Positions 25,111 through 33,104 of a stretch of DNA of 64,000 nucleotides are shown one piece after another. Both the position numbers and the translations under genes were made by a program. The notes beneath the pieces are model-generated. The model ran no database searches. It was not told the DNA's origin and saw nothing but the letters and a program-made list of their open reading frames with translations. Numbering within the stretch: position 1 is the first letter of the stretch; each line of letters starts with the position of its first letter. Source of the DNA: DATBGS01 sp036557885 (GTDB lineage: Bacteria > Chloroflexota > Ktedonobacteria > Ktedonobacterales > DATBGS01); the NCBI GenBank assembly GCA_036557885.1, contig DATBGS010000129.1, positions 26,829-90,828 on the forward strand. Direction: 5' to 3'.

Positions 25111-27294
25111 GTGGACGCGCTGCCGCTGGCCCTGCTTCGTCTGCGCGAGAGCGATGTTGTGCGTCTGTGCGGGCTGGCGCGCGCGGCGCGTGGGCAGGAA
25201 ATGGCACGCCAGGGGAAGATTACCCAGGCTGAACGAGTTACAGGCACGCTGCGGGCGACCATTCTGGAGGGCGAAACCTCCAGGGTGGTCGCCGCGCATT
25301 TCCCCGATGCCGAGTTGGATGCCTGGGAGTGTTCCTGCCCGGTAGGGGCGGCGCGAAAGACAGCAGTTCCCGGCCCAGAAGCCGCAGCAGGACACCCGCA
25401 GGAAGAATACTCCCAGGAATTGGTGAACTTATTGGCATGTGAGCATGTGGCGGCGCTGCTTTCGGCCTGGCTGCAAAATCCTCGCCAGTTTCATACCGAG
25501 GGCAACGCCCAACTGGAGCTACCGGCAAGGATGCCGGTGGTACAAGGGAGAGAGGCAGCGCCAGTGTCCCCGACGACAGATCGACTGCCCGCGCTCGCCC
25601 CGCTGGAATCGCTTGGCCCGGTGGCCCGGCGCTTTTTGGGGCTGCTGGCGTTGGCTGGTGGCAGCGTTACAGATGAGGCGGCCCGGCGGCTCTTTGCGCG
25701 TATGGGCCTGGGGCCAATTGAGGCGGCGCCCCAGATGCTGAGCAATTTGCGGGAGGCCGGATGGCTTGAGCCGCTCCAGCCGAGCAGCCGGGGCCATTCT
25801 CGTCCGTTGGCGGCTGTCGAGGCGCAGAGTTGGGCGATTCCGCCGGAGCTGCGGGCGCAGGTGCCCCGCAAAGTGACGCTTGAGGAAGCAGCAGTAGGGG
25901 CTGGCAGGGCTGGGCTGCGCGCGCAACCGGCGGAGGGTCAGCGCCTGCCTGAGCAGCTTGTGCTGGCGCTGGCCCTGGCAGTGGCGCAGCCGCCAGCGGC
26001 GCAGCCGACACCGGCAGACCTGCTGCACCAGCTTCAGGAGCAGTTGGCCTTACCAGGGGAGCAGGCGCGCTTTCTGCTGGCGCTGCTTTATCAGGCCGGG
26101 TTGATTTCGGGGGAACAGGCACATCTGAAGACGCCCGCCCCTGGCGCTGCCAGCCAGGAGCAGCCCGGCCTGTACTCCGGGGCTGTGGCGGGAGAAACCC
26201 TGCTGCGCGGGGCGCGTTTTTTGCTCTGGCGCGAGGCGAGCGAGGTTGCGCGCGATTTGCTGTCGCTCTGGCTGCACGCGCGCCCGGCGCGTGAACTGGC
26301 TGATCTGCGCGATGCTGGTGTGCGCGTGGCAACGCTGCATAAGCGCGAGCGGCAGGCGGGAAGCGATATTGCGGCAGAAAATCAGGCGGCAAAGGCGTTT
26401 GTGCTTGATCTGCTGGGCGCGGTCCCAGCCGGGCGTTGGTGGAGCTTTAGTTCCTGGGTGGAGTTTGTGTGGCGCTTTCGCCCCAATTTTTTGCGCGGGC
26501 AGCAGCCCCGGTTGCTGCGCCCGGAGTGGTGGCTGGAGCGCGCGAGCGATGGCGAGACGCTTTCGCCAGAGGTGCGGGCGGAATGGCGCGAGGGCGAGGG
26601 GCGTTATCTGGCGCTGCTGTTTCGGCGCGCGCTGCATTGGCTGGGGCTGCTCGATCTGGCGTTTGATGCGCAGGGGCGGCTCAAGGCGTTTCAGGTGACG
26701 GAGCACGGCGCGCGCCTGCTCAGCAAGAGCGCGCCAGTCAGTCACCAGCACTCCGCAGCGCTTGCTGACGCAACACCCCAAAAAGACACACTGCCCCTCT
26801 CGCTTCAGATGCAGGGTGATGATTGCCTCGTTGTAGGGCTGGCGGCGCTGCGTGAAGGCGGACCTTCATCGCTGGAAACCCTCCTGGATTGGTGCGAGCC
26901 AGCCGGGGCAACTGCTGATGGGCTGCTGCTGCGGCCTACGGCGCGGCGTGTCGCGGCTGCGCTGGATGCCAGCCGTGATCTGGAGGCATGGCTGGCCGCG
27001 CTGGAATCCAACACGCCAGCGCAGCCAGCGATAAAGGCGCTTGTGGCTCGCGTGCGAGGCTGGGCGGCGGCGTATGGCCGGGTGCGGTTGTCTCCCTCGG
27101 TAGCGCTGCTGGAGGTGTCTGATGCCTCGCTGATGCGCGAGTTGGAGCGCGTGGCGAACCTGGCTGAGCGCCGGGATTATCTGCTGGCGCCAGGGATGGC
27201 GGTGATTCGGCCTGCGGAGGTTGAGCCGCTGATTGACGACCTGCGCCGACGCGGGTACCTTCCCTGGATGATGCGCGATGAAGACGCCCACTGA
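25111..27294 (+). CDS. SWIM zinc-finger and helicase-associated (XPB N-like) protein
   Basis: The 727-residue protein (GTG start at 25111) carries a SWIM-like zinc motif near residues 70-120 (WECSCP, then ACEHVAALL), a winged-helix-rich middle, and a C-terminal helicase_C_3/XPB N-terminal-like domain from about 570 (DCLVVGLAALREG, VRLSPSVALLEVSDASLMRE, YLLAPGMAVIRP). No P-loop or helicase motor motif is visible. Pro/Gln/Ala-rich linkers occupy 140-180 and 255-340. It is followed with a 17-base overlap by a second protein of the same class. Function is unknown; a DNA-processing role is inferred from the domains. Confidence 0.7.
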   Translation: MDALPLALLRLRESDVVRLCGLARAARGQEMARQGKITQAERVTGTLRATILEGETSRVVAAHFPDAELDAWECSCPVGAARKTAVPGPEAAAGHPQEEYSQELVNLLACEHVAALLSAWLQNPRQFHTEGNAQLELPARMPVVQGREAAPVSPTTDRLPALAPLESLGPVARRFLGLLALAGGSVTDEAARRLFARMGLGPIEAAPQMLSNLREAGWLEPLQPSSRGHSRPLAAVEAQSWAIPPELRAQVPRKVTLEEAAVGAGRAGLRAQPAEGQRLPEQLVLALALAVAQPPAAQPTPADLLHQLQEQLALPGEQARFLLALLYQAGLISGEQAHLKTPAPGAASQEQPGLYSGAVAGETLLRGARFLLWREASEVARDLLSLWLHARPARELADLRDAGVRVATLHKRERQAGSDIAAENQAAKAFVLDLLGAVPAGRWWSFSSWVEFVWRFRPNFLRGQQPRLLRPEWWLERASDGETLSPEVRAEWREGEGRYLALLFRRALHWLGLLDLAFDAQGRLKAFQVTEHGARLLSKSAPVSHQHSAALADATPQKDTLPLSLQMQGDDCLVVGLAALREGGPSSLETLLDWCEPAGATADGLLLRPTARRVAAALDASRDLEAWLAALESNTPAQPAIKALVARVRGWAAAYGRVRLSPSVALLEVSDASLMRELERVANLAERRDYLLAPGMAVIRPAEVEPLIDDLRRRGYLPWMMRDEDAH
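25521..25546 (+). repeat. REP-like hairpin inside a coding region
   Basis: ACCGGCAAGGATGCCGGTGG plus TACAAG matches the hairpin at 4097-4121, with an arm of six bases. It encodes PARMPVVQG in a linker of the SWIM protein without breaking the frame. Confidence 0.55.
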
Positions 27295-29086
27295 TCTTGA
27301 GTTGCTGCGCGCGGCCCCGCCAGGTCATCTGGCGGCGGTGGCCGAGACTCGACGTCTGCCGCTGGCTGGCGCGACGGGCGGTGCTGCCAGCGCCGAGGCG
27401 CTGGAGGAGCTGGCCCGGCGGCTGTTCCACGCGCCATCGGTGCTGGAGGCGCTGCGCGGGCTGAGCCAGGGGCAATGGGCGATTCTGCGGGAACTGGCGC
27501 GCTGTGGTGGGCAGGCGCACAGCAGCGATCTGCGTTTGTATTTGCTGGCTGCCGGGCTGCTGCCGGGCGCCGGGCGCGCGCCCGATGCCCAGACGCGGCT
27601 GTTTGAGCTGACGCTGGGGCGCTTGCTGGGGCTGGGGCTGCTCTTTTGGGGGCGGCTGGATGTGCTGGGCGGGCGCGACTACGCCAGCGGCGCGCACGAG
27701 GGGCTGCTGGTGGTGCCGCCCTCGGTGCTGGTGCTGCTGGCTGAGGTAGAAGCGCCAGAAACGGAGACGCCCGCGCCGCAATACGCGCCGCCCCGCGCGC
27801 TGCGTCTGGCCTCGGTTGAAGCGCTCCAGCGCGATTTGTATCTGCTCTGGCGGGTGGTGCGCGAGCAACCCGCAGGGCTGCCGCTCAGCGCCAATGGCTT
27901 GCTGCCGAAGGCGGCGCTGCGGCAGGTGGTGGCTGCGCTCAATCAGAAAAATGAAGGCGAAAACGGCAGGAGCGAGCAGGAGATGCCGCGCCTGCTGTTT
28001 TTGCGCCTGCTGGCGCAGACGCTGGGCTTGCTGGCGGTGCGAGATGCCGCGCTCCACGCGGAGAACGCGCGCGCGTACTTTGCGCTGCCGTTGGTGCAGC
28101 GGGCAGAGCGCTGCTTTGCCTGCTGGCTGGAGGGAAAGTTCTGGAACGAACTGCTCTGGCTGTCTGGTATTGCTGTGCGTCCTACGCCCTCTCCGCTGGA
28201 GTACGCCCGCCCGGAGGTGCTGCGTGCCCGCCAGGGGGTGCTGGAACTGGCGCGTTCCCAGACGGTGGGAACCTGGGTGAGCCGGGTGGCGTTTCTGGCG
28301 CTGGCGCGGCTGCGCCAGGGGCCACATCGCGTCTTTGCGCTGCGCGCTGGCTCCGGCAATGAACCTGCCCCCAACGAAAAGCTGTTTGGCTGGGAGTTTC
28401 GGGTGCGCGGTGTCTGGCTTTCGCCCCGCGAGGAGCGCGCGCAGGTGGAGGCAGGATTTGTGGCGGCGGTGATGGAGGGGCCGCTGCATTGGCTGGGACT
28501 GGTGGACCTGGACGCGCCCACCGGCCAGCCCGCGCTGGCCTATCGCCTGACCCCTGTGGGGCAGGCGCTGCTTGGGCAGGGCGCGTGGCCGCCTGAACTG
28601 CAAGAACAACAGGCGGGGCGAGTGATTGTGCAGCCCAACTTTGAACTGGTAGCGCTGGCGCCAGTGCAGGAGGCCACGCTGCTCTTTCTGGATGAGGTGG
28701 CCGAACGACTGTCGCTGGAGCAGGTAGCGCAGTATCGCCTGGCGCGCGAACGCTGGCTGCACGCGCTCCAGCAGGGGGTGAGCGCTGCGACGTTAATTGA
28801 GCGCCTGGAAACGCTGGCGCAGACGCCGCTGCCCCAGAACCTGCGCTATTCGCTGTTGGAGTGGGAGCGCCAGGCGCAGCGGGTGCGCCTGACTCGCCTG
28901 GTAGCGCTGCTGGAGGTGCAGGAGGCAGCGCTGCTCGATGATTTTCTGGCTGACCCAGCGCTGGCGGCGTGGATTGTGCGCCGCCTGACGCCAACCGCTG
29001 CGCTGGTGGATCGTCGGCGTCTGCCCGATGTGTATGCCGCGCTGTTGGCACGCGGTGAACTCCCCAAACTGCTGAGCCTTGAATAG
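27278..29086 (+). CDS. Helicase-associated (XPB N-like) protein without a motor domain
   Basis: The 602-residue protein starts MKTPTDLELLRAAPPGHLAAV and has helical winged-helix-like repeats, then near 440-600 a helicase_C_3-type domain beginning GRVIVQPNFELVALAP and ending AWIVRRLTPTAALVDRRRLP. As in its upstream partner, no P-loop is present. The 17-base overlap suggests translational coupling and a joint complex. In actinobacteria similar domains occur in single proteins of unknown role next to XPB helicases; no such helicase is in this window. Confidence 0.68.
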   Translation: MKTPTDLELLRAAPPGHLAAVAETRRLPLAGATGGAASAEALEELARRLFHAPSVLEALRGLSQGQWAILRELARCGGQAHSSDLRLYLLAAGLLPGAGRAPDAQTRLFELTLGRLLGLGLLFWGRLDVLGGRDYASGAHEGLLVVPPSVLVLLAEVEAPETETPAPQYAPPRALRLASVEALQRDLYLLWRVVREQPAGLPLSANGLLPKAALRQVVAALNQKNEGENGRSEQEMPRLLFLRLLAQTLGLLAVRDAALHAENARAYFALPLVQRAERCFACWLEGKFWNELLWLSGIAVRPTPSPLEYARPEVLRARQGVLELARSQTVGTWVSRVAFLALARLRQGPHRVFALRAGSGNEPAPNEKLFGWEFRVRGVWLSPREERAQVEAGFVAAVMEGPLHWLGLVDLDAPTGQPALAYRLTPVGQALLGQGAWPPELQEQQAGRVIVQPNFELVALAPVQEATLLFLDEVAERLSLEQVAQYRLARERWLHALQQGVSAATLIERLETLAQTPLPQNLRYSLLEWERQAQRVRLTRLVALLEVQEAALLDDFLADPALAAWIVRRLTPTAALVDRRRLPDVYAALLARGELPKLLSLE

Positions 29087-29430
29087 CGCGGCGCGTGTAT
29101 TCCCTCTTGAGATGTGCTTTAAGACGACCTTTGCCGCAGGTTGTACAGCTTTTGCACAAATCTTGCGCATTGACCCTGAGAGAGTACAAATCCGGCAGCG
29201 CAAGCCCGTGTTTGGCACGGTCTTTGCGCTGCCAAAAGGCACATACTTCAGTCTTTATAGTAACTTTCCAGGTTACTCTAACGTATTAAGAAGTGAAAGA
29301 AGTAATCCACTCAAAAAAGGGGGCAGCGTGCTCATACTCACCTGGGATAACTTGCTCTCGGACAAGGCTATGCCTGACGCGGCTGTATCGGCCAGGTACG
29401 GTGAGAGCGGCGCCTGGGTGGGGAAAAAAG
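29087..29430. other. Long spacer upstream of the sigma-factor leader
   Basis: No convincing gene lies here. One open frame covers most of it but has no ribosome site and unlikely composition. A small dyad AGTAAC-N7-GTTACT stands at about 29259-29277. A GTG behind GGGGGCAGC near 29328 could open a 39-codon frame, which I do not trust. The stretch may be a transcribed leader ending at the hairpin at 29431-29479. Confidence 0.35.
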
Positions 29431-29479
29431 ATCGGTCAAATACCTGAGACTGTCTCAGGTGATTACCCGATGCTTTTTT
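29431..29479 (+). terminator. Terminator- or attenuator-like hairpin before the sigma gene
   Basis: ATCGG pairs with CCGAT around a symmetric six-by-six internal loop, and inside it a perfect 9-bp dyad ACCTGAGAC-T-GTCTCAGGT (29442-29460) forms the tip. Six T residues follow two bases after the stem. It ends an upstream transcript or acts as an attenuator; the inner dyad could equally be an operator. Confidence 0.55.
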
Positions 29480-29493
29480 GATGCCTGGCTGTG

Positions 29494-29568
29494 TATACTG
29501 GACTCAGAAGCCATACGTAATGTGAACAAAGTATATACAAAATTCGCGTCTCGGTATCAGGCGAGACG
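29494..29568 (+). promoter_or_regulatory. Possible -10 and leader hairpin of the sigma gene
   Basis: TATACT at 29494-29499 lies just after the terminator-like hairpin, without a good -35 at the normal distance. In the resulting leader CGTCTCG-N8-CGAGACG (29547-29568) forms a seven-base stem. Both calls are tentative. Confidence 0.35.
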
Positions 29569-29648
29569 GACCAGGTGAGATGGTTCGGTTCAAAGATGCC
29601 TCTTCGATCTGCTGATTGATCGAGGGAGAAGACGTAGGAGGGGCCACC

Positions 29649-30824
29649 ATGCACACATCGGTGCAAAAAACCCGCGAAGAGTTGTTACGAGAAGAGCACC
29701 TGGCTGTTGGCGCTGCTTCTCGGCGGGATACCCCGGAAATGACAAATACGCATGATGTGACGGTAGACGACATGGCGGAAGGGATGCTTGAGGCGTCGGC
29801 GGCTGCCGCTGGCGCGCTTGAGGAGCCTACTGAGGAAGACCTTGCTCTGGTGGTAGCTGAATTGTCACTGGGCGAGGCGGGCGAGGAAGTTCCGGGGGCG
29901 ATGGATGCCGCCGAGGAACTGCCTGATCTTGATATGGATGACCCTGCGATTCAGGCGTTGTACGAAGGCCGTTCCCGTCGCGCGCTGCCCGGCGCGGATG
30001 GGTCTGAGGATGCGTTCCAGAGTTACCTGCATGATATTCGTGGCCTGTCGCTGATTTCGCATGAAGAGGAACAACTCCTGGCGCGGCTGGCAGCCGCTGG
30101 TGATTCGCGCGCCCGCAAGCGATTGGTGGAAGCGAACCTGCGCCTGGTGATTGCGATTGCGCGCCGCTATGTGAATAGTGGGGTGCCCTTGATTGATCTG
30201 ATTCAAGAGGGCAATATGGGCCTGATGCGCGCGGCGGAGAAGTTTGACTATAAGCGCGGGACGCACTTTGGGACGTATGCGACGTGGTGGATTCGCCAGG
30301 CGGTGAGCCGGGCGGCGGGCGAGCAATCGCGCCTGATTCACCTGCCAGAGCATGTGGCGACCCGTCTGCGCAAGGTGCGGCGCATCGCCGCACAACTTTC
30401 CCAGGAAAACGGACTTGACCCCCTGCCGGAGCAGATCGCAGAAGCTGCGAGTATGCCCATCGAAGAAGTTGACGACCTCCTCCATGTGACCGAACAGCCG
30501 GTTTCGCTGGATGCCCCAGCAGATACTGAAAACCGCTATTCCCTCGCTGATACCCTCGAAGATCGCGCGTCGCAGGCCCCTGCCGATGTTGCTTCGCGTC
30601 ATCTCGTCGGGGAGGAGTTGCATCGCGCCCTGTCCAGCCTGACTTCGCGGGAGCGCGCCGTTGTGAGCCTGCGCTATGGAATTGGCGATGGCCGCAGCCG
30701 GACGCTGCTGGAGGTGGGCAAGGAGTTGGGCATTTCGCGTGAGCGCGTGCGTCAGTTGGAGATGGTGGCGCTGATGAAGCTGCGCCATGTGAGCACGGCC
30801 TATAAGCTGCGCGAGTGCGTCTGA
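29649..30824 (+). CDS. Sigma-70 family RNA polymerase sigma factor, RpoD-like
   Basis: The 391-residue protein starts at ATG 29649 behind AGGAGGGG. After an acidic, Ala/Glu-rich N-terminal 110 residues it has region 1.2 (DAFQSYLHDIRGLSLISHEE), region 2 (VEANLRLVIAIARRYVNSG, LIQEGNMGLMRAAEKFDYKR, FGTYATWWIRQAVSRA), region 3 (LPEHVATRLRKVRR) and region 4 (LTSRERAVVSLRYGI, TLLEVGKELGISRERVRQLE). It is a primary or group-2 sigma factor that selects -10/-35 promoters. A strong terminator follows, so it is a single-gene unit. Confidence 0.95.
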   Translation: MHTSVQKTREELLREEHLAVGAASRRDTPEMTNTHDVTVDDMAEGMLEASAAAAGALEEPTEEDLALVVAELSLGEAGEEVPGAMDAAEELPDLDMDDPAIQALYEGRSRRALPGADGSEDAFQSYLHDIRGLSLISHEEEQLLARLAAAGDSRARKRLVEANLRLVIAIARRYVNSGVPLIDLIQEGNMGLMRAAEKFDYKRGTHFGTYATWWIRQAVSRAAGEQSRLIHLPEHVATRLRKVRRIAAQLSQENGLDPLPEQIAEAASMPIEEVDDLLHVTEQPVSLDAPADTENRYSLADTLEDRASQAPADVASRHLVGEELHRALSSLTSRERAVVSLRYGIGDGRSRTLLEVGKELGISRERVRQLEMVALMKLRHVSTAYKLRECV

Positions 30825-30845
30825 TTGTAGCCTGAAACCCCTTCT

Positions 30846-30874
30846 AGCGCCGGTTGCACAACCGGCGCTTTTTG
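30846..30874 (+). terminator. Intrinsic terminator of the sigma gene
   Basis: AGCGCCGGTT and AACCGGCGCT form a perfect ten-base stem with a GCAC loop, followed by five T residues in the tail counting the stem's last base, 22 bases after the stop codon. Confidence 0.85.
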
Positions 30875-30903
30875 CTTGTGCTTTGTTTCGTACCGCCGCC
30901 CTT

Positions 30904-31076
30904 CCCCTCAAAGCAGGGGCACGGCAGGCGGCATATCGTCGCATAAACGAACGTTCGCCGTAGGCCACGTCGCCTGGCGACTGAAGATCGCGGCTAAGGG
31001 CCTCCGGCCACCAAGTCCACCTTCGTGGACTCCCCACCCAGGCGGCCCGACGATAGGCGCGATCTTTAGTCGCCAG
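30904..31076. repeat. Interspersed palindromic repeat left of the TIR-WD40 gene (copy C)
   Basis: The copy begins with CCCCTCAAAGCAGGGGC (30904-30920), then carries the left arm CTGGCGACTGAAGATCGCGG from 30974, an inner hairpin around AAGTCCACCTTCGTGGACT, and a right arm GGCGCGATCTTTAGTCGCCAG at 31056-31076. The outer 17 bases are repeated exactly, inverted, at 32808-32824 on the other side of the gene. Confidence 0.75.
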
Positions 31077-31085
31077 CCATCGTGC

Positions 31086-31115
31086 TTGACGCTTTCCTGT
31101 TCCCTCTGTTATCCT
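31086..31115 (+). promoter_or_regulatory. Promoter of the TIR-WD40 gene
   Basis: TTGACG at 31086-31091 and TATCCT at 31110-31115 are 18 bases apart, starting ten bases after the repeat. The start codon lies 53 bases further on. Confidence 0.5.
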
Positions 31116-31167
31116 CTCTTCAGAGCAAACACTGGCTGAACCTGCAAAGCAAAAGGATGGGCGTGGG

Positions 31168-32562
31168 ATGGCCGATGCAAAACCGCTGCGCTCCGGCGCG
31201 TTTATCTCGTATAGCCACAAAGACGCACAGCATCTGGAACGGCTGAAAACGTACCTGAAGCCGCTGCTGCGCGAGAGTTCGCTGCGCGTGTGGGACGATA
31301 CACAGATTAAGCCGGGCGATAAGTGGAAAGAGGAGATTGAGCGCGCCATTACCCAGGCGCGCGTGGCGGTGCTGCTGGTGAGCGAGCATTTCCTGGCGTC
31401 GGACTTTATTGTCGGCGAGGAACTGCCCAAGCTGCTCGCGGCGGCCCAGGACGAGGGCGCGCGCATCCTGCCCATCATCCTCTCGCCCAGCGTGTTCAGG
31501 TTCACGCCGCTGTTTCAGTTCCAATCCATCAACCCACCCTCCAGGCCGCTCAGCGCGATGAGCGAGCATGAGCAAGGCGAAACCTGGGTGAAGCTGGCCG
31601 AGCACATCTATGAGGCGCTCAATGCGCCCTATCCGATAGGCACCACGCTGGTCACGTATACGGGGCATACATGTGGAGTTATGTCGGTAGCATGGTCGCC
31701 TGATGGCAGGCGCATTGCCTCGGCAAGCGTTGATGAAACAGTACAGGTCTGGGAAGCGCTTAATGGAAAGCATTTGCTTACTTATACCGATCACTCAGAG
31801 GCGGTGTGGGCAGTCACTTGGTCGCCCGATGGGAGAAAATTAGCTTCTAGTGGGGGCATGTTCTCAGAGGAAGGAGGTTCAGAGTTTGGCGTGAAAGTCT
31901 GGGAGGGCCGGAGCGGGAAGCGCGTTGGTGAGTATCTTGGTCACACAGATGCGGTAGCATCTCTGGAGTGGTCGCCGGATAGCAAGCGCTTGGCCTCTGT
32001 AAGTCTCGATATGACGGCACGTGTTTGGGATACAGAAACTGGGAAATGCCTCACCACCTATTCAGGTCATTCAGAACTGGTGTTTCGATTGCGTTGGGCA
32101 CCAGATGGCAAGTGCATTGCCTCGCCAAGTGATCATACAATTCAACTATGGAACCCCCTGACGGGCGAGCATCTGCTCGCCTATCGCGGCCATTCTCAAA
32201 TGGTGGTTGCAGTCGCCTGGTCGCCCGATGGTACACGGCTGGTATCTGGTGCTGGCGATTCCGATGAAGTTCAACCTGACTATCCTGTTCATGTTTGGGA
32301 CGCCCAAACCGGCCAGACTCTCTTAACATATGGGGGTCACAAAGAACAGTTATATGCCCTGGATTGGGCGCCTGATGGCAAGCGCATTGCCTCGGCAAGT
32401 GAAGACGGTTCCATCCAAGTGTGGGATGCTCAGACCGGCCAGACTCTCTTCACATATGGCGGCCACTCAGAGGCTGTGGTTACATTGGCTTGGTCGCCTG
32501 ATGGCAAGTACCTGGCTTCTGGGGGCGGGGATAACACGGTGCAGGTCTGGTCGGCGGGGTGA
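31168..32562 (+). CDS. TIR domain fused to a seven-bladed WD40 propeller
   Basis: The 464-residue protein has a TIR domain at about 8-140 (SGAFISYSHKDAQHLERLK, RVWDDTQIKPGDKWKEEIER, VAVLLVSEHFLASDFIVGEE with the likely NADase Glu) and seven WD40 repeats from about 160, each with GH, WSPDGKRIAS and VWD-type ends, enough for a closed propeller. Bacterial TIR domains often cleave NAD or make signal nucleotides, and WD40 propellers bind partners, so a sensor-effector role in defence or stress is plausible but unproven. It has its own promoter and is enclosed by inverted repeats. The ribosome site is weak. Confidence 0.88.
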   Translation: MADAKPLRSGAFISYSHKDAQHLERLKTYLKPLLRESSLRVWDDTQIKPGDKWKEEIERAITQARVAVLLVSEHFLASDFIVGEELPKLLAAAQDEGARILPIILSPSVFRFTPLFQFQSINPPSRPLSAMSEHEQGETWVKLAEHIYEALNAPYPIGTTLVTYTGHTCGVMSVAWSPDGRRIASASVDETVQVWEALNGKHLLTYTDHSEAVWAVTWSPDGRKLASSGGMFSEEGGSEFGVKVWEGRSGKRVGEYLGHTDAVASLEWSPDSKRLASVSLDMTARVWDTETGKCLTTYSGHSELVFRLRWAPDGKCIASPSDHTIQLWNPLTGEHLLAYRGHSQMVVAVAWSPDGTRLVSGAGDSDEVQPDYPVHVWDAQTGQTLLTYGGHKEQLYALDWAPDGKRIASASEDGSIQVWDAQTGQTLFTYGGHSEAVVTLAWSPDGKYLASGGGDNTVQVWSAG

Positions 32563-32579
32563 GGCGGCGCGGCGGGCGA

Positions 32580-32824
32580 AACGTGCCTGGCGACTAAAGA
32601 TCGCGGCTAAGGGCCTGCGGCCACCAAACCTGCCTGCGCAGGTTCCCTCAGCCCCAATGGAGCCATGCGTCCTGCTGGTGGGGGCGGTGGGAGTCCGCGC
32701 AGGCGGACTTGGCGGCGGAACGCCCTTAGCCGCGATCTTTAGTCGCCAGGCACGTTGCCCCATGAGAAGCATTCGCCTTTAGCGACGATTAGCCAGTGGG
32801 TCGCCCTGCCCCTGCTTTGAGGGG
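32580..32824. repeat. MITE-like palindromic element right of the TIR-WD40 gene (copy D)
   Basis: A perfect 35-bp terminal inverted repeat (32580-32614 with 32722-32756; arm begins AACGTGCCTGGCGACTAAAG) encloses about 107 bases with two inner hairpins, AACCTGCCTGCGCAGGTT and GTCCGCGCAGGCGGAC. Beyond the right end, 32757-32824 matches the outer part of copy C in inverted direction, ending in GCCCCTGCTTTGAGGGG. No open frame of note lies inside. I could not define a target-site duplication. Confidence 0.8.
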
Positions 32825-32875
32825 TGGCGCTACGGCCCCGCCCGCGCCACAAGCAGCAAGAGTAAGGAGAAAGAT

Positions 32876-33079
32876 ATGTTAGACGATCACCTGATAGAAG
32901 ATGGCTGGTGCCCTTGCCCGAAGTGTCGGCTGGGGCGGCGGCGAGGCATTCGGGGCGATATGCACCGCTATGACGACATCCACGCCGAGGATGTCAGTTG
33001 GTCGTTTAAGGTGTTTTGTCGGTGCCGTCGCTGCCGCGCGGTGCGGCGCACGCTGGCCCACAGGGTGATTCGAGCATAA
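32876..33079 (+). CDS. Small CxC/CxxC zinc-binding-like protein, 67 residues
   Basis: The product reads MLDDHLIEDGWCPCPKCRLG and later FKVFCRCRRCRAVRRTLAHR, two CxCxxC clusters about 35 residues apart that could bind one zinc, in an otherwise basic protein. AAGGAG stands seven bases before the ATG, which is good evidence for translation. It follows the MITE-like element and points convergently at plsC. Function is unknown; RNA or DNA binding is a guess from its charge. Confidence 0.65.
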   Translation: MLDDHLIEDGWCPCPKCRLGRRRGIRGDMHRYDDIHAEDVSWSFKVFCRCRRCRAVRRTLAHRVIRA

Positions 33080-33104
33080 CTTGTTTAGTACCTGCTTGAA
33101 CAAA

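Noticed and set aside
26936..28762. Open frame of about 600 codons on the minus strand across the two helicase-associated genes.
   Set aside because: It runs antisense to well-formed plus-strand proteins with domains; its Arg/Gln/Pro-rich product is a typical GC-rich shadow.
29079..29447. Possible 122-residue protein upstream of the sigma gene.
   Set aside because: No ribosome site, overlaps the stop of the previous gene, no recognisable structure, and it crosses terminator-like DNA.
29479..29499. TTGATG and TATACT as a promoter pair for the sigma gene.
   Set aside because: They are only nine bases apart; the -10 alone is kept as tentative.
31168..32562. WD40 coding repeats considered as a CRISPR-like or DNA tandem array.
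   Set aside because: The periodicity is of protein blades with diverged DNA; no spacer-repeat structure exists. No CRISPR array was found in the window.
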